From NCBI GenBank assembly GCA_003290165.1, contig QNQO01000528.1, forward strand, positions 248,001 to 312,000: DNA of 64,000 bases, given 5' to 3'. The translations under genes and the position numbers were made by a program. Source of the stretch: Berberis thunbergii (taxonomy: Eukaryota; Streptophyta; Magnoliopsida; Ranunculales; Berberidaceae). Numbering within the stretch: position 1 is the stretch's first letter; the number at the start of each line of letters is the position of its first letter. Shown piece after piece: positions 46,240 through 57,258 of this stretch. The notes under the pieces are model-generated. The model was not told the DNA's origin and did no database searches. It saw nothing but the letters and a program-made list of their open reading frames with translations.

Positions 46240-48867
46240 TCTCTCTATAGGGTTTGGGGTTGGGTGGTTTCTGGGTAGGGAAGGGTGCCTAGCTACTACA
46301 ATGGGAAGTGAGAGTTTGGGGAGTATTTGAAGGTGTAGGGTGTAGTAAAATATGCCATGATCTATGGCAAGTTCCACTAGTCAGTCTTAATGACCATTCT
46401 AATTTTCTTATTAAATTAATTAAACCATATACTTAATTTCAGTCTTTAGATTCTGGTTCCCAGGAACTGTTAAATTAAAAGAAAATATATATATTCTCGA
46501 CTTCTAAGATATTGACATCAATCTTGTTTATGACAATAAGTTGATCAGTGATTCAGTCTGCATTCTCAAGATTATGGGACGATAGTCATTGTTTCCTGTT
46601 AAGTCTAGGCTATACGAACCACCATTAAGAAAATTTAGTTAGGGTTTTAAAGGAAGAGTGAGTCTTATATTTATCCTATATCACACCTATATAGTTTAAG
46701 CCATTTGTTTTGTAAAATACTCTTTGAGTTTTTTTACAGGTTACGAAGTAAGTTTTATTAGCTTGACTTGTGCTAGATAGAATACCAGTTGCCTGTCCAC
46801 TGGTGTTACTTTAGAACTTCAATCAGACTTAGACCGCAAAAATGTAATATGATGATACATCAGTACCCCATTGTGATCGTAAATTTGAGTCAAATTATAG
46901 AACCATAATGATGATGGGAGTAAGAAGATTAATAACATGGTGGATGTTAATTGCTTGATATTGAAGTTGCCGGCCTGGTGGAGTAGAGACTGCTTGATGA
47001 TCTTCTTATCCGCCGGGGAAACCGTAGCATTTTATGAGTGAGCAAGGCCATGAGAGATCTCTAGGTAACGTGACTCGACTTCCCACAACAAGGTGGCGAA
47101 AATGTATACTTGGTGTGCTCTCATTGGTGCATCTGAGTGTTATAATAAATAAATCGCAACCGCGTAATTGGTTGACCTCACCCCACGAATCTCGACTCCA
47201 CCACCATTGCAATTCCATTCCTCATGCATGGCTAATCTCAAATCGAGGTCACTCGGAGTACATGTTGACTCTTGGATCATTAAATTCTTTCTCACATAGA
47301 TTAGTGAATCATTATCGTATCCCTTAATTACCCTTCATTATCTCCACTTCTTCTTAGAGAAATCTCATCCCAAACAAATGCTAGTAGATCGTGGCTTGTA
47401 ATATCATCCGTCACAAGTTTACGACTGAGCTGATACCCATTAACGATTTATATATTACATAGAAGTTTAGAACACATATTTAACTTGATCCCTCTCCATG
47501 GAAAAAAAAAATGTATATTCATCGCATAATTGTAGACAAATTTTTTATTAAAGCTCTACAATGAAAATTATGGAAAAATCACAGTCGTAATATATGGATG
47601 AGGGCACATGGGTAAAATTAAAAAGTGGCAAATGAAGTTGTACGTTTTGTACAAGTTGTATTTTTAATCTCATTCATTAAATTTAAGAAGAAGACTATAT
47701 TATGATAGGTTCCCCATCTCAAAATGTATAAACTAATATCGAAAACAAGACTCCGTCTTTAATTGATTTTATAAAAAATCACAATTTAATACCACAAAAA
47801 GTGCTTCAATTAAAATCAAAGTTGACAACTTTTGGATCCTTATAGACCATAAAATCCCTCGGTGTAGAGATCACATGAAGTGTTTGAGAAGAATATGGAA
47901 TGCAAAGCGTTCAAAGGAGACAACCTGTAGCACTAAGAACCTTCCCATGTTTAATACTTTAATTAGTAAACTTTAGCATCTCAATAGTAGAGATTTATAA
48001 TGCGTTTTGACGAAAAATGTTTAATTCAATCTATACATACATTCAAACATTTTCTGTGGGAGGGTAATTAAAGTATAAGAAGAAATTTTACTATTTGGCA
48101 TTTATGATTCAAAGTAGTGCACTTATTATTATTATTAATTTTTTTTTGGAGAAATGCACCAATTTATATATCTAATTTCATTGTAAACGGTCCATAAACC
48201 ATTATAATTTTTTTTTATAAGAAAAAAATCTATACTTTTAATCTGTTACTTTATTACAACTAAACTAACTCACATTTTACAACTTTTTTACTTTATAGTT
48301 AATTTCTAAATTTTTTAGATTGAAAATATCATATTCACTTCTAAGAACAAAAACTTAATCACTACAGTCTACAAGTAGTTTACTTGTGAAAACTTCACTC
48401 GTATTACCTTTTAAAACCTAAATATGAAGAGCCTTTTTGCTAAGCTCATTAACTCCACTAATCCTTAATTAAGAATTTTATGTCTAGAATAAGATATTAT
48501 TTGTGAAGGAATGAATTAGACCAATTATATAAAAACTACTTCACTCTTCCTGTGATATTATATAGAGTATGGAAGCCTACGTTATTTGATTTCCTCCCAT
48601 ATGTCATTGCCTAATTCCAATGTTCACTTTGAAAATCCAGGACTGCGATGAGAATGAACCATGATTCACTGCTCAACCAAAAAGTAGATGAATATTTATT
48701 TAGGACAAATCATACAAGGGAGGTGCCACTCATTTAAATCCGATGAATATATGATTTTTTGGATGAATTCAAATGACAAATTATGTTCTTGAAAAGTCAT
48801 GTTTATAATGTGGATTTTATTGACGAAATTGTTCAAGTTAAACACATTGTTTCTTGTATTTTTAGCA
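46240..48867. other. Intergenic DNA, no gene; degenerate SINE-like trace
   Basis: Includes the STIG1 promoter side. Around 47396-47450 the minus strand reads 'gtatcagctcagtcgtaaac', similar to the head of the SINE at 25207-25341, but no duplication was found. ORFs at 47006-47327 are not recognised. Confidence 0.35.
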
Positions 48868-48875
48868 GGTCTACA

Positions 48876-49955
48876 TAGGGGTGGGCATCTCATCTCGTCC
48901 CGATTTTTCTGGGTCTTAATAGAATTGAATAATTTCATCCCGATCTAGAATGGGATGAGATGAAGATTTTCAATCCCACCAATCCCTAGCTAATTTTTTA
49001 ATATTTATTAATAATATTTTTATTTATTTATTTTATGATTGTGGATGCCCATACAAATTCACTAATGTATGTAACATTTTTAGGATCTCAATTTTTCTCT
49101 CACACACATCTCTAGACTAATCTATTGATTGTAAATTTGTAATCACTTCTCTAATCTATATTCTCTCATTACTTTAGGTTTAAGGTTACTAAGGGAAGCC
49201 AACAAATAACAAATGAAAGAAGCGAGCTTCAAGATGAGAGAAATCGAGAAAGAAAACCAAAAACCCACCACTGTGTTCTTGAAGATAGATTCAAGAACAA
49301 CACCTCCTACCCCTCGTCCCCTCGAGGAAGAAAACCAATTCTTCTCTCTTTCTCTTCAATTCAACCCATTTCTCAACTCCCCAGCAACTCTGCTTCCACT
49401 TCTGCCTCTCATTATCTTAAAGTTTCTACTTTTGAATTTCACCTATCATCACTTTGGTCTCTCAAATCTCTTCAGAATTCCAAGAATACCCTTTGGATTC
49501 TATATGAAATGGCGAAAGGGGATTATAAATTACGTATCCTTTTGTTTGATTCAGCTGAAATTTTTTTGGTTTTGAATGTCTAGTGAGCTCTGGTTTTAGT
49601 GTTCTTGATCTAGGGTTTAGTGAGGATTAATATTTTTAGTTTTTGGATTTGTTTGTAGAGTTGAAAAGTTGTTTTTGAGAAGTTGGGTTTGCTTAATTGA
49701 GTTGAATTAGAGGAATTTGTGCCTCATGCGTCAGCTGTGAAGTGCTTGTGAAGTGATTAGTTTGTTCTGTTTAGTATGCTTGTGCTGTGATTTATTGAAG
49801 GAATCAACTGATAACATTAGTCTATCTAAATCAGGTTAGTATGCTCAGATTATATAATCTGAATATATTCAGATTTCAGATTATATTTCACCTGTTGATC
49901 CAGTCCCGAACCCGTATGAACGGGATGGGTCTATCTCATCCCGTGCCCACCCCTA
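48876..49955. mobile_element. Non-autonomous hAT-type element, 1.08 kb, with an enclosed 120-codon ORF
   Basis: Inverted ends taggggtgggca... / ...tgcccacccccta; an exact 8-bp duplication ggtctaca at 48868-48875 and 49956-49963. Subterminal 'atcccgt/cgggat' repeats. Same end family as 61341-62354. The interior contains an ORF (49213-49575) beginning MKEASFKMREIEKENQK and exon/intron-like sequence after it; the protein is not recognised and may be captured host sequence. There is no transposase. Confidence 0.88.
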
Positions 49956-50001
49956 GGTCTACAAGCTCCTTCATCGAGGAAAGAAAAGAAAATGTTTAAG
50001 C

Positions 50002-50133
50002 TCATAATTTTATACAAATTACATATTGCAAAAGAATCACTTATATAATAAAATTGTAATATTAAACTAAGGTTATCATGGGTTAAAATGTACGAAAACT
50101 TATATTAGACCAATGAAAAAATAAACATATATA
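50002..50133. repeat. Templated filler DNA, copy of 52941-53073
   Basis: Starting at 'ctcataattttatac', about 132 bp match 52941-53073 almost perfectly (a few changes). It sits exactly between the two copies of the duplicated hAT segment. Confidence 0.85.
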
Positions 50134-50961
50134 AATTGTAATATTAAACTAAGGTTACTAAGGGAAGCCAGCAAATAACAAATGAAAGAAGCGAGCTTCA
50201 AGATGAGAGAAATCGAGAAAGAAAACCAAAAACCCACCACTGTGTTCTTGAAGATAGATTCAAGAACAACACCTCCTACCCCTCGTCCCCTCGAGGAAGA
50301 AAACCAATTCTTCTCTCTTTCTCTTCAATTCAACCCATTTCTCAACTCCCCAGCAACTCTGCTTCCACTTCTGCCTCTCATTATCTTAAAGTTTCTACTT
50401 TTGAATTCCACCTATCATCACTTTGGTCTCTCAAATCTCTTCAGAATTCCAAGAATACCCTTTGGATTCTGTATGAAATGGCGAAAGGGGATTATAAATT
50501 ACATATCCTTTTGTTTGATTCAGCTGAAATTTTTTTGGTTTTGAATGTCTAGTGAGCTATGGTTTTAGTGTTCTTGATCTAGGGTTTAGTGAGGATTAAT
50601 ATTTTTAGTTTTTGGATTTGTTTGTAGAGTTGAATGGTTGTTTTTGAGAAGTTGGTTTTGCTTAATTGAGTTGAATTAGAGGAATTTGTGCCTCGTGAAG
50701 TGCTTGTGAAGTGATTAGTTTGTTCTGTTTAGTATGTTTGTGCTGTGATTTATTGAAGGAATCAACTGATAACATTAGTCTATCTAAATCAGGTTAGTAT
50801 GCTCAGATTATATAATCTGAATATATTCAGATTTCAGATTATATTTCACCTGTTGATCCAGTCCCGAACCCGTATGAACGGGATGGGTCTATCTCATCCC
50901 GTGCCCACCCCTAGGTCTACAAGCTCCTTCATTGAGGAAAGAAAAGAAAATGTTTAAGCTC
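50134..50961. repeat. Partial duplicate of the hAT-type element plus its right flank
   Basis: From 'aaggttactaagggaagcc' (50151) to 'gtttaagctc' (50961) it repeats 49182-50004 with few differences, including the element's right inverted end (to 50913), the ggtctaca duplication (50914-50921) and ~40 bp of outside flank. The left end of the element is absent, so this is a segmental duplication and not a second transposition. The duplicate ORF 50182-50544 differs at only a few residues. Confidence 0.9.
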
Positions 50962-51047
50962 CTAGTGCAGATGTGACTGAAAAACTACCAAGGTACCCAA
51001 TTGTGATTTTGGGGGTATGTTGTGCGAGAAATGAGTAATCCTTCGAT

Positions 51048-51148
51048 CAACACCATAAGAAAATAATCATGCTGCCGACGGGTCTCGAACCTAGGACATG
51101 GGGGATAAATTCACACAGCCCTAACCACTCAACCATAACACTATTGCC
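51048..51148 (-). mobile_element. SINE fragment, same family as 12395-12576
   Basis: About 100 bp match the tRNA-like half of the 12.4-kb SINE (shared 'gtctcgaacctaggacatgg'). The 3' half is missing. Confidence 0.8.
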
Positions 51149-51236
51149 TTGGACTATGGCTGTTACCATTCACATTCACGAGATTTTCCGATCTTGTTGC
51201 ACAATGTTGTCATTGTTTTGCTCACTAATTGTTCAC

Positions 51237-51401
51237 TACATCAAATTGACATTTTTGTAACAACTCTCAAACAATATAATATTTTAGCTGTATCAGTTCA
51301 CCAAACAATTTTAAGTCAAAACTTAACTCAGTAAAAAAAAATGAAAAATTAATATTACTATATTATTTTAGAGATCATTACAAAAATGTCAATTTGGTGT
51401 A
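51237..51401. mobile_element. Short MITE, 165 bp
   Basis: The inverted ends tacatcaaattgacattttt and complement match the MITE at 10821-11125. The interior is shorter. Confidence 0.65.
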
Positions 51402-54128
51402 ACAGTTGATTACATTTCAAATCAAAACAAATCAATTTTGGAGAAATACCTTTCAAGATAAGTGTTTCTTCTTCTTCCTTGGATTTCATCTCAATTTGGA
51501 TTTTACAAGTTATTACAACCAAAATTTATGGAGTTCTACATTTTAAAATTATGTGTATATTTTATTCAATTTTCTCCACTATATCATTGTCATATCACTT
51601 AATTCAGACTTGTCTTGAGAATGATCCATTCCGCAGCCTAGAAGATGGATGAATATAGTTGAGACACCATTCTATTTATTCAGATGAATATATGAAGTCA
51701 TCTTTCAATAATTTTTTATAATTAAAAATGAAAAATGTGGTATTTTGGAAACAAATCATGTAAGTTCCAGGCTAGGCATACCAGCACCAATACCCTTCAT
51801 CATTTTAGAGATACTCGTAATGTCACAATCAAAACACAATCACACGCACAAAAAGCTCCCTGTCACAGGGCTTGCTATCTAGATTTTTTGTTATTAAACA
51901 TATAAATTAAAGAATGAATCTATAAAAAAATTAATACAAAGTAACTTGATTTTCAAAGTTAATAAAAACATTTTCTACTTTTTTTTTATTATATATAATA
52001 AAAACATAACAATAGAATGGAATATCTAAATATTAAAAAATAGGAAATTAAACTAAATGCCATAAAAAATTGAACAAGAGAGAATGAAATACCGAAAGTC
52101 ATATTGAAACATTGCAGTAACGAAGCATCAGAAATGAAATTATTTTCTCACACACAGTTTGGCGCTGTGTCAGAAGGTGTCCTAAGATGTAATTTCACTT
52201 TCATCACTTGATTCCAAAGGATCATCTTCATCATACTCAAACCAACAAATCAAAACAAAACTTACAACACCAAATCACACGTTTGATTGATTCAGAAAGA
52301 ACGTAGCGAAAAAGGAGATTATATTTTGGATCATAAACATCAAATCAAAATGATTTTGATTATCACCAACTCCTCTTTCATCACAATCAATAATAAACAA
52401 CTCAGAAGAAGAAGAATAACAGCAAACACAAACACACGCATCAATTAACATAAACACCAAAATCAGATTCAAAGTGAAGATGAGAGCCAACACAAACAGA
52501 ACACAATGAGGAAGGCTTGAGTACCCATTGTTTCATATTTATAGTGGATTACTTAAAACCCTAGAAATTTTTTATTCATATCAACCGTCCGATCCTCCTC
52601 AAATTTAAGAACTCTGGATTATGCAACAATTGTGTATGCACCCCAGTAAATCTCTAAGGGCACCCAAATAATGACAAGATTATGCAACGATTGCATTTTT
52701 TTTTTAATACTTATTTTCACCAATCTAAGAAAATAAATATTTTGTTGATAAAAAATAAAGAAAAAAAATATGTCAAAGATTGTCACTTCGTTTTTCGTGA
52801 TAAGTTCGGTAAGTAGATTTCAAGAAATATTTCATTGTGCACAAAAAAATAAACGTAAATTTTTCAATTGTAATTATGAAGTTATCAATATAATTTAAGT
52901 ATTTTAATCTCTCACATAGTACATAAAGAATACCACAAAACTCATAATTTTATACAAATTACATATTGCAAAAGAATCACTTATATAATAAAATTGTAAT
53001 ATTAAACTAAGGTTATCATGGGTTAAAATGTACGAAACCTAATATTAGACCAATGAAAAAATAAACATATATATAATATTTTGAAAGAAATTTTGGTAAC
53101 TAAAAAAAGAAATATATAATGAAATTTCGATATTTTTGAGAAATCACATTCCTCAATCGTGGTAATTATAAGACCATGTAATTCCATTAAATCTTGTTTC
53201 ACGAACATGAACTATGTAAAAATGGAAGTGGTGTAAAAATGTTCATTCACCAAAAAAAAAAAGACGTGGTGAAAAGATAAGGATCCTCAATGGAGAATCT
53301 TTATTACCTGAGGTCGCCACAGTAAAATACATGCCATTACATGGACAATTTGCTAGAACCATTTGCTCAATTGGCCCCATCATATTCGAAATTAACATGC
53401 TTGTGTTTCCTTACTGTCTCGTAGCAGAAATTATAAATGGCGAGGAAACCAGCGAGGGGGAGGGTGTCACCACTCATCCCCCTCGAGATTCACCCTCGCC
53501 CCTTTCCTCGACAGTTAGAAAGGTTCGTCTCGTAGATATTTTGAATCAACATATGTGGCATATTAGTAACATTATAAGTAGCGCTTTCTTCAATTACATG
53601 TACCAGTCATTCAACTTGTCATAGGAAATAGAAAAATAATTACAGTAATAATAAATGGAAATGTTTATGTGCTCGATCAACTAGTGCTTAAATGAAATGT
53701 TTGGTGCAAATTTGTTAAAGTAAGAGCATATATATATTCCTAAATATTTGTAAAATTCAGGTGACAAACTTGTTGAGAAGCTGGGAACCTTGAGTTGATC
53801 TTCAACCTTAATCGTAACTCTCCTCCAATATGCTTAACTAGTCAGTCATCAGTAACCTGAACATTTAATAAGTGATGTATCGGTACTGAATAGAAGTCAT
53901 GGAGCTTGATATAGTAGCAAGGTACAATATTAATGTTTTTGCTTTTCACTAGGGGCCCTGTGCGAATAATATTGAAAGTTATGAACAAATTAAGGTCGTA
54001 TTGGTTGCAAGGTACACCACGAATGGAAATCCTTTACATTGTTAAATTGTTACAGGGTTTAATTAATAAACAGTTATAGGGGAACACTAATAAAACTAAA
54101 CTTAGTATGTGGTTGAATTTGTTGTAGG
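51402..54128. other. Intergenic DNA; holds the likely donor of the 50.0-kb filler
   Basis: 52941-53073 matches the filler at 50002-50133. At about 53435-53515 two 'cgaggaaa..(g)gcgaggg'-type blocks face each other as a short imperfect inverted repeat; the same 'ggcgaggaaaccagcgagg' recurs at the end of the window. No convincing gene. Confidence 0.4.
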
Positions 54129-54133
54129 GCATG

Positions 54134-55251
54134 TGTAACGACCCGATCCACAGAGTACTATATTGTCCGCTTTGGGCCCAAGGCCCGCACGGCTTTAAAA
54201 CGCTTAGTACTTTGTAGATCCAAACTCGTACATATATAGCACATCGTCTTCCCTCACCTAGGTGATGTGGGATTATAATCTCCCCTTGGTAGCTCGCCCA
54301 ACCCCTATTAGGATTCACTGGCCTGTTGGGCTTCGCCACCACGAACCTTTCCCTTACCCTCCCCCTCAGATCCACCCCACACAAGGGTCTCACAGTCCAC
54401 CCCCCCTAAAAAAGCCCAATGTCCTCGTTGGCACACTTTCGGCTAGGTCCGGCTCTGATACCATTCTGTGACGACCCGATCCACATAGTATTATATTGTC
54501 CGCTTTGGGCCCAAGGCCCGCACGGCTTTAAAACGCGTCATACTATGGGACCAACCTCGCACATATATAGTTCATCCCCTCCCACACCCCAGGCGATGTG
54601 GGACTATGTATCCCTTTGTAGCTCGTCCAACTTCTCTCGGGCCTATTGGGCTCCAACCCTCACCCTGATACCATTCTGTAACGACCCGATCCACACAGTA
54701 TGAAATTGTTTGCTTTAGGCCAAACCGGCCCGCACGACTTTAAAACGCGTCCTACTATGGGGATCCAACCTCGCACATATATAGGTCATCCCCCTCCCGC
54801 ACCCAGGTGATGTGGGACTATGTCTCCCTTTGTAGCTCGCCCAACCTCTCTCAGACTTATTGGCCCTATTGGGCTCCAACCCTCACCCTCCTCCTCAGGT
54901 TTGCCCACACAAGGGTCTCCACAATCCACCCCCCTTGGGGCCCAACGTTCACATTGGCACACTTCCGACTGGGTCAGGCTCTGATATCATTCTGTAACGA
55001 CCCGATCCAAAGAGTACTATATTGTCCCCTTTGGGCCCAAGGCCCTTACGGCTATAAAACGCGTAGTACTTTGTAGATCCAAACTCGTATATATATAGCA
55101 CATCCCCTTCCCTCACCTAGGCGATGTGGGACTATAATCTCCCCTTGGTAGCTCGCCCAACCCCTATTGGGATTCACGGAACTGTTGGACTTCACCACCA
55201 CGGCTTTTCCCTCACCCTCCCCCTCAGGTCCGCCCACACAAGGGTATCACA
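54134..55251 (-). mobile_element. TRIM retrotransposon tandem array (four LTRs)
   Basis: Four direct LTR copies start with tgt(a/g)acgacccgatcca: 54134-54394, 54467 (truncated, to ~54666), 54677-54923 and 54993-55251. Between them lie ~70-bp internal domains ending in ggctctgataccattc, which on the minus strand is a Met-tRNA primer site (tggtatcagagcc; plus 54451-54463, degenerate at 54978-54990). A 5-bp duplication gcatg lies at 54129-54133 and 55252-55256, bracketing the whole array. TRIMs have no coding sequence and are mobilised by other elements. LTR 1 and LTR 4 resemble each other more than the inner two. Confidence 0.92.
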
Positions 55252-55256
55252 GCATG

Positions 55257-56625
55257 GTAGTGCATCTTCGAGATGATCGAATGTTTGTGCACTGCGAACC
55301 ATGTATTTTTGGTAAGACAACTCAATAATTCAAAAACTGTAGTTGCCCTCCAATGTTTCACTCGTTGCTCAAGATTTCTCATGTCAGTTAATGTTTTTGC
55401 CCATCCACCATATCAACACAAGGAGACAATGTGGATGAAACTACTGAAATTATCCCTCATCTAATGATTATGAAAGTGTAATCATGAAACTACTTGCGGT
55501 TTGTTATTTTCTTGGTTGTGGTTGTTGTGCAAATATGTTACAATGTAATGATGTTGAATCAATAGACATTATGATGTTTATTACAGTTTAAATTTTTTCT
55601 CAATCTTTGGCAGTAATTCAATCCATCTGTCAGTTAGAAATGCTCATATTTTTCAAAACAAACAAATTTTGACAGAAAGGAGGATGAGCAAAACATGAAC
55701 CAGTGATTTAGTCAGATCTAATGACATAATACAAAATACTAAAAGGAATGGTTACCTATCTACATAGAACAGGAAATCAAGTATGACTTCTTCAAATACT
55801 CAAAACCCATATTACAAACTCCAGATCAAACAAAAGCCAGTTGTGTCTCTATCTACCAACTATAACAAAAACCAATTTTTCCACCTCCCCTATTTTTTCA
55901 ACAAAATCCAACTTCAATCTCAAAATTGAAAATGAAACCCAGATTTAAAAATCCGCTTCAAACCAAATATCAACATTAGTTTTCCATTTCCATGGTTTCA
56001 AACCCACAAACCCAATAAATGGGCATTCCAAAAAGAGATTACCTTTGAAGTAAACAAAGATTGTCAAGATTTGGATATTGATTTATTAAAATTCAACTAA
56101 AAAGAGAAACAAAACAAAGCAAAAACAATGTAAAAATACAACTAAAAGTTCAACCCCACAGTGTACACACAAACATGTGAGCAATTAAGACTTCAAAAAC
56201 CAAAAAGGAAGCAACTGTTACAGAGATATTTCAACGATGCGGAAGAAGGATGCAGGTGCGGAGGAAGCGGGCTGCGGCTGCGCGTGCTCACTCACTTTCT
56301 CTTTTCGTCCTTTCTTCCATATTTAGGTTTTTAGTTTGTAAATTTGATTTGAAACGGGTCCAACCCGGAGAGTTTCTTTTTAAATAATAGGAACCCACCG
56401 GGTCCGGACCGTTTTATAATGAATCTAAATCATATCTGAAAACACAAAATTAAAATCCAAACCGTTTAGAGAAAAAAGTCCGATTCGATTTGAATCCGCG
56501 AATCCTTGACCCCTAGTTATGACTGGTAGAGAGCCACCGTTCCAATTTCCCAAATAACACAACTTATTGTCAATCCAGGTCGAAACGAATCTTAACATTT
56601 ATACCGTTGATCGAGAGAATGATCC
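55257..56625. other. Intergenic DNA upstream of H2B
   Basis: About 55374-55484 is repeated at about 63760-63873. Nothing else recognised. Confidence 0.4.
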
Positions 56626-56707
56626 AACGTGAAATCACGTTGCCATGTCATCAATCCGCGTGAAGTCTCATTATCCAACCAAATATATCTCTGTTGCTCT
56701 ATATAAA
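56626..56707 (+). promoter_or_regulatory. Histone H2B promoter motifs and TATA box
   Basis: An ACGT-core inverted repeat aacgtgaaatcacgtt (56626-56641), then aatccgcg (56653-56660), which is 7/8 of the inverted plant histone octamer (gatccgcg), then a TATA box ctatataaac (56699-56708). Spacing to the ATG is ~90 bp. ACGT hexamer plus octamer is the known S-phase arrangement in plant histone promoters; their role here is inferred. Confidence 0.65.
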
Positions 56708-56793
56708 CTCTTCTCCCCCTCTTCAATCCTCCAAACTCTTTCTCGTTTTCTTTCCCGCTCAAACTTTCAAGAGATCTCAGAAAAACCGTAGCG

Positions 56794-57258
56794 ATGGCTC
56801 CCAAAGCCGAGAAGAAACCCGCAGAGAAGAAGCCAGCCTCCACAGAGGAGAAGAAGACCGCCTCTGTGGCGGAAAAATCCACTGTGGCAGAGAAGAAGCC
56901 ACCAAAGGCAGGGAAGAAATTGCCGAAGGAGGTCGGTGGCGCCACCGCTGTAGACAAGAAGAAGAGGAGAGCGAAGAAGAACGTTGAGACCTACAAGATC
57001 TATATCTTCAAGGTCTTGAAGCAAGTTCATCCCGATATCGGTATCTCTAGCAAGGCCATGGGGATCATGAACTCCTTCATCAATGATATCTTCGAGAAGT
57101 TTGCGAACGAGGCCTCCAAGCTTGCTCGTTACAATAAGAAGCCTACAGTGACTTCTCGGGAGATCCAGACGGCTGTTCGTCTTGTGCTTCCTGGTGAACT
57201 TGCTAAGCACGCTGTCTCTGAAGGAACTAAGGCCGTCACCAAATTCACCAGTTCTTGA
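56794..57258 (+). CDS. Histone H2B
   Basis: Intact, intronless, 154 residues. Residues 1-~62 form a lysine/alanine-rich tail with repeated EKKPA-like units. The histone fold follows: [49 protein letters not shown], then [15 protein letters not shown] and the C-terminal helix ending AVTKFTSS, which includes the lysine that is mono-ubiquitinated in plants. H2B pairs with H2A in the nucleosome. Length and sequence fit plant H2Bs. The small differences [12 protein letters not shown] and [10 protein letters not shown] relative to the most common plant form suggest an ordinary family variant. The promoter carries TATA, octamer-like and ACGT motifs, consistent with S-phase expression. Confidence 0.97.
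   Translation: MAPKAEKKPAEKKPASTEEKKTASVAEKSTVAEKKPPKAGKKLPKEVGGATAVDKKKRRAKKNVETYKIYIFKVLKQVHPDIGISSKAMGIMNSFINDIFEKFANEASKLARYNKKPTVTSREIQTAVRLVLPGELAKHAVSEGTKAVTKFTSS

Noticed and set aside
46240..46377. Upstream in-frame ATG extending the STIG1-like protein by 46 residues
   Set aside because: It would place the signal peptide internally; the ATG at 46239 gives the standard family architecture.
49213..50544. Two tandem paralogous genes encoding the 120-residue protein
   Set aside because: The second copy is part of a segmental duplication of a transposon; no promoter or homology supports a real gene pair.
52275..52560. Small secreted-peptide gene on the minus strand
   Set aside because: A TATA-like ccactataaatatg and a hydrophobic start are present, but the ATG-initiated frame stops after ~19 codons and the longer frame has no ATG at its hydrophobic start.
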